5,685 bases of DNA from Ruminococcaceae bacterium UBA1438 (GTDB taxonomy: Bacteria; Bacillota; Clostridia; Oscillospirales; Acutalibacteraceae), in contig DCTO01000116.1 of assembly GCA_002329285.1 (NCBI GenBank), positions 4,760-10,444 of the forward strand, read 5' to 3'. Position 1 is the stretch's first letter; each line of letters starts with the position of its first letter. Of this stretch, positions 1 through 5,685 are shown piece by piece. Made by a program: the position numbers and the translations under genes. The notes under the pieces are model-generated. The model had not been told where the DNA came from. It worked only from the letters and a program-made list of their open reading frames with translations, and did no database searches.

Positions 1-1
1 G

Positions 2-757
2 ATTGAGCCTTATTATTTCCGAGCGCTCACAGATAATGATCTCGGCGTGCTCAATTTCCTGCCGTTTGCAATTCCGATGCATCCGTATTATAAATGGCGC
101 TCTGCAAGCCACAGGGCAAATGCCGTTAGAACAGAGGTTGTTAAAAATGAAGACGGCTGTGTTGAGGTGCATATCGCCTGGAGCACTCCGAATCTCAAAA
201 ACTCTGTTTCAACATATAAGTTCTATGCAGATAAGAGAATTTATGTTTATCACAGCGTCATTCCAATGGCGGATATGGTTAAATTCGGATCAAGGCTCAC
301 TCTAGACGGTAAGATGGAATATGTTAACTGGTATGGCAGGGGCCCGCATGCAACCTATTGTGACAGAAAAACAGGCGCAAAAATCAGCACCTATAAATCA
401 ACGGTAACCAAGCTTGAACATAGATATATGCGCCCGCAGGAAAGCTCAAACCGCTGCGATGTTAAGTATCTCACGATTACTGACAGGCAGGGCAACGGCT
501 TTAAGTTTACCTCGTATTATGACGATCTGCTAAATTTCAGCGCTCATCATTACACAACCGAGGAGCTTGAAAATGCAACCCACGTTCACAATATTCCTTA
601 TAATAAAGAGATAACCCAGCTTAATATTGATCATATGCTCTGCGGTGTCGGCGGTGATTCGCCGGGCGATGCAGTGCTTCGTGAGCCATATATTATGCAT
701 AAGGGCGTTAAGCAAAGCTTCAGCTATATGATTGAGCCTGTTAAGGCAGAAAAATAA
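2..757 (+). CDS. GH2 beta-galactosidase, C-terminal part only (5' end outside the window)
   Basis: This is the last 251 residues of a large family 2 glycoside hydrolase, an enzyme that removes terminal beta-galactose or a related sugar from oligosaccharides. The frame is open from base 2 with no start, so the gene begins upstream. What is visible matches the C-terminal beta-sandwich (domain 5, the 'small chain') of LacZ-type enzymes: a FRALTDNDLG motif near the window start, WYGRGPHATYCDRK from base 329, a YMRPQES motif, and a GVGGDSPGD loop near the end. The two catalytic glutamates of the family lie in the TIM barrel upstream and cannot be checked. At the loop where E. coli LacZ has GGDDSW with Trp999, this protein has GGDSPG, so the tryptophan is missing. 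Beta-galactosidase is the best name, but the exact substrate cannot be told from this domain. No signal peptide or anchor can be judged. The stop lies 21 nt before comEC. Confidence 0.9.
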   Translation: MEPYYFRALTDNDLGVLNFLPFAIPMHPYYKWRSASHRANAVRTEVVKNEDGCVEVHIAWSTPNLKNSVSTYKFYADKRIYVYHSVIPMADMVKFGSRLTLDGKMEYVNWYGRGPHATYCDRKTGAKISTYKSTVTKLEHRYMRPQESSNRCDVKYLTITDRQGNGFKFTSYYDDLLNFSAHHYTTEELENATHVHNIPYNKEITQLNIDHMLCGVGGDSPGDAVLREPYIMHKGVKQSFSYMIEPVKAEK

Positions 758-765
758 ATATAATC

Positions 766-770
766 GGAGG
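766..770 (+). promoter_or_regulatory. Ribosome binding site of comEC
   Basis: GGAGG lies 8 nt before the ATG at 779, in the 21-nt gap after the GH2 stop codon. It fixes the comEC start and shows that comEC is translated independently of the upstream gene. Confidence 0.9.
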
Positions 771-778
771 ATAGTTTT

Positions 779-2779
779 ATGAAAAGAGTGTTTGCGCATA
801 TCGGCTTCTCTTTTGCGCTCACTCTGATCATCCTCAATTTTATTGGTATAAAATGGGCGCTTGCGGCTTTTGTTGCCGCAGGTGCTCTTTTCGTTATTTC
901 GCTGCTTTTCGGAAAAACAAGGCGCGCAGCCTCCGTGCCTTTGTGCCTATTTTCCGTGCTTCTTGCGGCGTTTATCTTTAATGCAAATTATTATCTGAAT
1001 TATGCCCCTCAGGCTCAGCTTGCCGGTAAAAGCGCAAAGGTCTCTTTTTATATAATTGATGCAGAGCAGAAAACCTCCTACGGGTTTTCTTACACGGTTA
1101 AAACCGATGCAATTGAGATGAAGGATGCGCCGCAGAATATTAAGCTGAAGCTATACACATATACACCGCTGGATTTCGATTATTATGAGCAGCTTCAGGG
1201 TGAGCTTAAGCTGGATTTGATTTCTTCTGATGCTTATGATTCTTACGGCTATTATGCGGATGGCGTTTTTCTTCGCGCAAATCCCGTGGATAATTTAATT
1301 TTAACGGGAAAAGAGATTAACAGCCCTTTGAAGCTCATGCTTGATTTTCGCTTGCATATCAGAGGCGTTTTTAAAACATATATCTGCGGCGATGCGGGTG
1401 CGCTTGCGCTTGCAATCCTGACGGGAAATAAATCCGATATCAACACCTCTGTTTATGATAGCTTTAAGGCAAGCGGTCTGGCGCATCTTGTTGCGGTTTC
1501 CGGGTTTCATCTGATGGTGCTTTGCGGCACGGTTTATTATCTTTTAAGGCGGTTAAGCGTTTCTGTTATTCCGAGAGCAGTTTTAAGCGCCTTATTCGTT
1601 CTGTTTTATATCCTGCTTTCCGGCTTTGCGCCTTCGATGATGAGAGCGGGGCTAATGATGCTGGTATTCCTGATCGGCAAAACACTCAGGCAAAAGAGTG
1701 ATTCGCTTAATTCGCTCGGTATTGCCGCTTTTCTGGTTTGCTTCTTTAATCCTTATGCAGTAACAGATGCCGGCACAATGCTTTCTTATACGGCGGTGCT
1801 CGGCATCTTAACGATTAATCAGCCGTTAAGAAATATATTTAAAGCGGATAGAATCAAAAATAAGCTTTTTGCCTTTGCGGCAGACGGTATTATTCTTTCC
1901 TGCGCAATTTTTATTTCAACCTTTCCCGTTATGCTTTTCTTTTTCAGGCAGGCAAGCTTAATCGGAATTATAATCAGCTTTTTCACAATTCCTCTTGCGC
2001 AGGTGCTGTTGATTTCTTCGTTTCTGTTTATTGCGTTATATAAAGTAAATTTTATTTCAGCTGTGCTTGTGTTCGTAATCCGCCTTTTTGCCGGTATAAT
2101 TATTGATATTGCCGCCCGTGCAGCAGGCCTTGCGTTTTCCCTGATTTATCTTGATTATTTCTATTTTGCGCTTGCAGTTGCAGCCGTGTTTGCGCTTTTT
2201 GGTGTAGGCTTCATACTGAGAAGTAAAAAAGCGATTCGCCTCTGCGCGCTTCTTTCTGTTGCGGCATTTTGCATAATCTGCGTCTGCGGCGCCGTTTCTT
2301 CTGTGGGCAAAACCTTTGTCCGCGCTCTTGCAGGTTATAACTCAACTGCTTATCTGATATATGATGAAAGCTATGCAATGGTGCTGGGCGTTAAGGATAA
2401 TTCCCAGATGAGCGCGGTAAAGCAGATTGTTAAAGCAAACGGTTTAACTCTTATGCTCGTTCTTGATACAGATTGTTCCGGCAGTGCGCAAACGCTTGCG
2501 CAGGATTGCTTTGCGGTTAATTATGTTTGCCCTGATGAAAAGGCAAAGTCCTTAAAAATTAAAAATTGCAAAAATATTCTCTGCCTTTCTGAATTTGATA
2601 TTGATTTATGGCAGGGTGTTAATGTAAAATATATAAATGATGCAGTTGATGTCAGCATTAACGGCAGTGAATTTTGTTTTGATTATGTTTCATTTTCTCA
2701 ATGCGTTGAATATGATTATGTTATTAGTGTCAGCCAAAGCGGCAGGCATTACCGGAGATTAAATAGATGGCAAGATTAA
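779..2779 (+). CDS. comEC: ComEC/Rec2 DNA uptake channel with a degenerate C-terminal domain
   Basis: ComEC is the inner-membrane channel that carries single-stranded DNA into the cytoplasm during natural transformation. The 666-residue protein starts with hydrophobic segments (about 8-70), then a soluble region of about 80-175 matching the OB-fold-like insert of the family, then the polytopic competence domain (about 200-500). The competence core is clear: H236, S241-G242 and H244 in an HLVAVSGFHL motif, then PSMMRAG at 285-291, and an NSLGIAAFLVCFFNP stretch. The last ~150 residues (about 515-666) sit where full-length ComEC proteins have a metallo-beta-lactamase-like nuclease domain, but the DVGQGDS-type motif is replaced by AGYNS (518-522) and the expected THxDxDH motif by LDTDCSG (562-568). 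B. subtilis ComEC is about 776 residues. The channel assignment is firm. Whether transformation works cannot be told, as no other com gene is in the window. It overlaps holA by 13 nt. Confidence 0.93.
   Translation: MKRVFAHIGFSFALTLIILNFIGIKWALAAFVAAGALFVISLLFGKTRRAASVPLCLFSVLLAAFIFNANYYLNYAPQAQLAGKSAKVSFYIIDAEQKTSYGFSYTVKTDAIEMKDAPQNIKLKLYTYTPLDFDYYEQLQGELKLDLISSDAYDSYGYYADGVFLRANPVDNLILTGKEINSPLKLMLDFRLHIRGVFKTYICGDAGALALAILTGNKSDINTSVYDSFKASGLAHLVAVSGFHLMVLCGTVYYLLRRLSVSVIPRAVLSALFVLFYILLSGFAPSMMRAGLMMLVFLIGKTLRQKSDSLNSLGIAAFLVCFFNPYAVTDAGTMLSYTAVLGILTINQPLRNIFKADRIKNKLFAFAADGIILSCAIFISTFPVMLFFFRQASLIGIIISFFTIPLAQVLLISSFLFIALYKVNFISAVLVFVIRLFAGIIIDIAARAAGLAFSLIYLDYFYFALAVAAVFALFGVGFILRSKKAIRLCALLSVAAFCIICVCGAVSSVGKTFVRALAGYNSTAYLIYDESYAMVLGVKDNSQMSAVKQIVKANGLTLMLVLDTDCSGSAQTLAQDCFAVNYVCPDEKAKSLKIKNCKNILCLSEFDIDLWQGVNVKYINDAVDVSINGSEFCFDYVSFSQCVEYDYVISVSQSGRHYRRLNRWQD
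2754..2757 (+). promoter_or_regulatory. Ribosome binding site of holA inside comEC
   Basis: GGAG lies 9 nt before the ATG at 2767, within the last codons of comEC. With the 13-nt gene overlap it supports the chosen start and suggests translational coupling. Confidence 0.75.
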
Positions 2780-3816
2780 ACGAACAGTCTTTAAAACAGC
2801 AAATTAAAGATAATGAGCTTTTCAATGCCTATTTTATATATGGCGAGGAAGGCTATCTCAAGCAGTTTTACGTTAATAAGCTCACGGATATTATTGTTGA
2901 TAAAACCTTTATGGATTTCAATCTCCATTCCTTTAACGGCAAAAAGACTCCGCTTGAGGAAATCCTGAAGGATGCCGATATGCTCCCGATGATGAGCGAG
3001 TATAACTTAATTCTTGTTTGCGATTATCCATTTGATAAATCCTCTGCGGATATTGATCTTATTAAGGAATATCTTGCAGATGTTCCGCCTTCAACGGTGC
3101 TGCTTTTCTGGTTTGATTCGCTCGAGGTTGATGTCAGGCGCAATTCAAAATGGAAATCTGTTGAGGCGGCGTTTGCAAAGGCGGGCGCAAGTGTTAACCT
3201 TGAAAAAAGAAGTGAGGGTGATTTGGTTCGGCTGCTTGTCAGCGGGTGCAAAAAAAGAGGCTCGGCGCTTTCTGCGGATAATGCGCGTTATCTTATCTCC
3301 GTTTCGGGCAGCGATATAAAAACTCTGCTTAATGAAACCGAAAAGCTTTCATCGTATGCCAAGGGGCAGGAAATCACACGCGCAATAATTGATAAGCTTG
3401 CCGTTAAATCGCTCCAAGCAAAGGTTTTTGATTTATCCAAGGCAATCGTCAGGGGAGATTATGAAAAGGCTTATTCCGTATTAGGCGCGCTTTTTGAGGC
3501 AAAGGAGGAGCCAGTTTCCGTTCTTGCCGTTATTTCAAGCTGCTATGTTGATATGTACAGGGTGAAATGTGCAAAAATTGCAGGGCAGCCCTTTGATGAT
3601 GTTGCAAACTATTATAACTATAAGGGCAGGGAATTTGCGCTTCGAAACGCCTCGCGCGATTGCGCTTCGCTTTCAGTTGATCAGCTTCGCAAATCTCTTG
3701 ATGTTCTTATGCTTGCAGATAATAATCTTAAAAGCACCGCCGCCGATTCGCGCCTCATTTTAGAGGAAACGATGGTTAAGCTGCTTTTGATTTCAAAAGA
3801 GGTTGCTTATGATTAA
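2767..3816 (+). CDS. holA: DNA polymerase III delta subunit (clamp loader)
   Basis: The delta subunit belongs to the cytoplasmic clamp-loader complex, where it contacts the beta sliding clamp and opens the ring for loading onto primed DNA. The 349-residue length fits the family (about 340-350 in E. coli and B. subtilis). Visible features are the N-terminal YFIYGEEGYL segment (22-31), which takes the place of a nucleotide-binding loop and, as usual for delta, has no Walker A GKT/S. A VSGSDIKTLLNETEKL segment from about 178 matches the conserved 'DL..L.NELEKL' of domain II. It is followed by a VFDLSKAIVRGDYEKA region and the helical C-terminal collar domain. Placement directly after comEC is the arrangement known from B. 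subtilis (comEC-yqeN), which strengthens the call. The ATG is chosen from the GGAG 9 nt upstream. The 3' end overlaps rnmV by 8 nt. Confidence 0.93.
   Translation: MARLNEQSLKQQIKDNELFNAYFIYGEEGYLKQFYVNKLTDIIVDKTFMDFNLHSFNGKKTPLEEILKDADMLPMMSEYNLILVCDYPFDKSSADIDLIKEYLADVPPSTVLLFWFDSLEVDVRRNSKWKSVEAAFAKAGASVNLEKRSEGDLVRLLVSGCKKRGSALSADNARYLISVSGSDIKTLLNETEKLSSYAKGQEITRAIIDKLAVKSLQAKVFDLSKAIVRGDYEKAYSVLGALFEAKEEPVSVLAVISSCYVDMYRVKCAKIAGQPFDDVANYYNYKGREFALRNASRDCASLSVDQLRKSLDVLMLADNNLKSTAADSRLILEETMVKLLLISKEVAYD
3798..3802 (+). promoter_or_regulatory. Ribosome binding site that decides the rnmV start
   Basis: AGAGG lies 6 nt before the ATG at 3809. An in-frame TTG at 3803 directly abuts this site with no spacer, so it is not a plausible start; the ATG is preferred. 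Confidence 0.75.
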
Positions 3817-4390
3817 GGTTAAAGAGGCGGTTATCGTTGAGGGCAGGTATGATAAAATAAAGCTATCTAATATTCTTGATGCTTTCATCGTTGAAACAAA
3901 CGGCTTTCAGATATATAAAGATAAGGAAAAGCTTGATTTCATAAGAAGACTTGCCAAAGAGCAGGGGATTATTATTCTGACAGATTCAGATCACTCCGGC
4001 TTTCAGATAAGAAGCTATATTGCAAACGGAATTCCCGCTGAAAGGATTAAGCATATTTATATTCCTGATATTGCGGGTAAGGAAAAAAGAAAGGCCGCTC
4101 CGTCAAAGGAGGGCAAGCTTGGCGTTGACGGAATGGAGGATTCCTTGCTGATAAGCCTGTTTGAAAAAGCGGGCGTTGAGGCAATGGCGGTTGATAATAA
4201 AGAGCGCATTTCAAATTACGATCTTTATGCGGCGGGCATTTCCGGAGCACCGAATGCAAAGCAAAAGAAAAAAGAGCTTCTGGGGAAGCTCTCTTTACCC
4301 GAATTTCTTTCAACGAATTCACTTTTAACTTATCTGAATGCTAATTACACAAAAGAAGAATTCTTCGAAATGCAAAATGAGCAGCTTTAA
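3809..4390 (+). CDS. rnmV: Ribonuclease M5 (5S rRNA maturation)
   Basis: RNase M5 cuts both sides of the 5S rRNA precursor in low-GC Gram-positive bacteria; in B. subtilis it needs ribosomal protein L18. The 193-residue protein opens with a Toprim domain. VEGRYD holds the acidic residue E11, and TDSDHSG holds D59 and D61, the DxD pair expected to bind metal. KLGVDGMEDSLL follows at the position where M5 proteins carry GVEHA. The C-terminal ~70 residues, including SGAPNAKQKKKELLGKL, match the M5-specific region thought to contact the 5S precursor. Length is close to B. subtilis RnmV (about 186). The start is the ATG with a correctly spaced AGAGG; an in-frame TTG six bases earlier would add two residues but has no ribosome binding site spacing. 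It overlaps holA by 8 nt, which suggests coupled translation. A generic Toprim (primase-like) protein is the alternative, but the C-terminal region favours M5. Confidence 0.9.
   Translation: MIKVKEAVIVEGRYDKIKLSNILDAFIVETNGFQIYKDKEKLDFIRRLAKEQGIIILTDSDHSGFQIRSYIANGIPAERIKHIYIPDIAGKEKRKAAPSKEGKLGVDGMEDSLLISLFEKAGVEAMAVDNKERISNYDLYAAGISGAPNAKQKKKELLGKLSLPEFLSTNSLLTYLNANYTKEEFFEMQNEQL
4273..4292 (+). other. Hairpin inside rnmV with a short T-rich tail
   Basis: AGAGCTTC (4273-4280) pairs perfectly with GAAGCTCT (4285-4292) around a TGGG loop, followed by CTTTA. It lies in the coding sequence for the KELLGKLS segment. The tail is too short and interrupted for a confident terminator, so it may be a chance product of codon choice. 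Confidence 0.35.
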
Positions 4391-4408
4391 CACTGCTCAT
4401 TTTTTCTT
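4374..4408 (+). terminator. Intrinsic terminator closing the comEC-holA-rnmV run
   Basis: A perfect 11-bp inverted repeat (4374-4384 with 4393-4403, core TGAGCAG/CTGCTCA) encloses an 8-nt loop and runs into a T tract (TTTTTTCTT from 4400). The left arm is made of the last codons of rnmV and the rnmV stop codon lies in the loop. The complement also gives a stem ending in four T residues 3 nt past the tmcAL stop, so the hairpin may stop both convergent genes, more weakly in the reverse direction. Confidence 0.88.
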
Positions 4409-5462
4409 ATATTATAATAATTTTACTCGTTTGTTCTGTGCCGCAGGGGCGCGCCGGAACGAAGCCAAGATTATATAAGTCCGTGCGCTTGCACTCCTCT
4501 TCGAAATATTCAAGCTGCTTTTTATCGCAGTCAGAGCGCTTAGAAATAATCGGCAAAGTCGATTTTTCCTTGATTTTTGTAAGCAAGCCTTTGCCGGTTT
4601 CATTAAAACCAAGAATTCTTATATAGGGTGTTGCTTCATCGTCTTTGTTTATTCCCAGATATGCGCGAAGCACGATTCGTTTTATTCTTGAAAGCGTGTA
4701 TCTTTTGGATTTAATAAGCTCGTAAAGCTCGTCAAGGCTTGTCGCAATCTTTGCTGACTCATAAATCCTGTTTTCAAGACCCTCTGAAACGTCTTCGATT
4801 TTTACAAGCTCCTCCTTGCTCATCGTTCTTAGCCTATAAAGCACTGCCGCCTCGCAGTTTTTCATTGTGCAGATATCTTCCTGCTTCAATTTGCTCCTGA
4901 TAGCTGATGCGCTGAAATCCTCATCGTCGGAATTATATCCGCCGCCGATTCTTTTAACGGCAATGCAGGGCAGGGAGGCGAATTTCAGATATTCACAGGC
5001 AAGAATATTGTTTGGATAATCAAGAATATCGGTGCCCAGAACTCTACTCCTTGCCGCGGGATATGATATTCCGCTTTTCATTTTCTGTGAAATTTCTTCC
5101 TGAACCTCCTTGTCAATAAGCTTTTCTGCGATTGCTCTTAGCTCATCAAGGTTATCGTTTTCTGCTCCGAAGGCAATTGCGTCAACACAGCCAAGCGCTT
5201 CAATAAGCTCAATGCCGCCCTTGGCAAAGCCCTCTGCAGAGGCTGTTGAAACGGCAGTAGGCAGCTCAATAACTAAATCCGCACCGCCTTCCAGAGCCGC
5301 TTTTGTCCGTTCAAATTTATCGCAAATTGCAAATTCACCGCGCTGAACAAAGTTTCCACTCATAACGCAGATAACGTTATTGCCGTTCTTTTTCAGCGTG
5401 TCAATCAGATATTTATGCCCCTTGTGAAAGGGATTGAATTCGCAAATAACCCCGATATTCAT
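4407..5462 (-). CDS. tmcAL: tRNA(Met) cytidine acetate ligase TmcAL (formerly YlbM)
   Basis: TmcAL activates free acetate with ATP to an acetyl-adenylate and makes N4-acetylcytidine at the wobble base of elongator tRNA-Met, in the cytoplasm. The 351-residue protein shows the nucleotidyltransferase fold signature CEFNPFHKGH with H13 and H16 of the HxGH motif, then MSGNFVQRGEFAI (34-46), KFERTKAALEGGADLVIELP (49-68), FGAEND, and an SASAIR motif (184-189) suited to the second nucleotide contact. Its end (RTDLYNLG and onward) matches the family's normal C-terminus. It is shorter than B. subtilis TmcAL (about 415 residues); the shortening appears to fall just after SASAIRSKL, before the LYRLRTMSKEEL helix. 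I choose the ATG at 5462 over the in-frame ATG at 5474: GGTGAT, a match to the 16S anti-Shine-Dalgarno complement, lies just before it, and the upstream ATG has no such site. It is convergent with rnmV and divergent from ackA. Confidence 0.93.
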   Translation of the reverse strand: MNIGVICEFNPFHKGHKYLIDTLKKNGNNVICVMSGNFVQRGEFAICDKFERTKAALEGGADLVIELPTAVSTASAEGFAKGGIELIEALGCVDAIAFGAENDNLDELRAIAEKLIDKEVQEEISQKMKSGISYPAARSRVLGTDILDYPNNILACEYLKFASLPCIAVKRIGGGYNSDDEDFSASAIRSKLKQEDICTMKNCEAAVLYRLRTMSKEELVKIEDVSEGLENRIYESAKIATSLDELYELIKSKRYTLSRIKRIVLRAYLGINKDDEATPYIRILGFNETGKGLLTKIKEKSTLPIISKRSDCDKKQLEYFEEECKRTDLYNLGFVPARPCGTEQTSKIIII

Positions 5463-5464
5463 AA

Positions 5465-5685
<221 letters not shown>

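Noticed and set aside
599..604. TATAAT inside the GH2 gene as a promoter for comEC
   Set aside because: The closest -35-like TTGAAA (567-572) leaves a 26-nt spacer; it also lies in conserved coding sequence.
759..764. TATAAT just before comEC
   Set aside because: The nearest -35-like TTGAGC (732-737) is 21 nt away, and the start would fall on the ribosome binding site.
3803..3805. TTG as the start of rnmV
   Set aside because: It directly abuts the AGAGG site; the ATG at 3809 has proper spacing and matches the family N-terminus.
4047..4322. 91-codon open frame opposite rnmV
   Set aside because: Low-complexity composition, no start signal, and rnmV is clearly the real gene.
5110..5346. Serine/alanine-rich open frame on the plus strand opposite tmcAL
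   Set aside because: It is the antisense shadow of a strongly conserved protein, with no ribosome binding site or recognisable motif.
5371..5380. ATAACGTTAT palindrome
   Set aside because: It lies in the coding sequence for the conserved N-terminal part of TmcAL and is explained by codons.

Overview
The window looks like chromosome from a low-to-moderate GC Firmicute of the class Clostridia, probably an Oscillospiraceae/Ruminococcus-like gut anaerobe. This rests on RNase M5 and TmcAL (both mainly Firmicutes proteins), a Firmicutes-style comEC-holA pair, strong GGAGG ribosome binding sites, a TTG-started acetate kinase, and a large GH2 glycosidase. The taxon is inferred from gene content and style, not from a search.

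Layout. Bases 2-757 are the C-terminal quarter or so of a GH2 beta-galactosidase whose catalytic part lies upstream of the window. After only 21 nt comes comEC (779-2779), which overlaps holA (2767-3816) by 13 nt; holA overlaps rnmV (3809-4390) by 8 nt. These four genes share a strand and have no room between them for a terminator, so they read as one co-transcribed run. It closes at a perfect 11-bp hairpin with a T tract at 4374-4408. On the opposite strand tmcAL (4407-5462) runs convergently into that terminator. A 101-nt AT-rich spacer (5463-5563) carries two overlapping divergent promoters, one for tmcAL and one for ackA, which starts at 5564 and leaves the window after 40 codons. No stretch over about 100 nt lacks a gene.

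Function. The forward run joins sugar hydrolysis (GH2), single-stranded DNA uptake (ComEC), clamp loading in replication (DNA polymerase III delta) and 5S rRNA maturation (RNase M5). These share no pathway, so the grouping is probably transcriptional economy. The divergent pair shares a metabolite: TmcAL uses free acetate and ATP to modify the elongator tRNA-Met anticodon, and acetate kinase interconverts acetate/ATP with acetyl phosphate/ADP.

I do not see a wholly new system, mobile element, CRISPR array or RNA gene here. The points most worth a second look are a ComEC whose C-terminal metallo-beta-lactamase-like domain has lost its metal-binding motifs, the fully overlapping tmcAL/ackA promoters with a cre/LacI-like palindrome, a shortened TmcAL, and the coupling of rnmV to holA.
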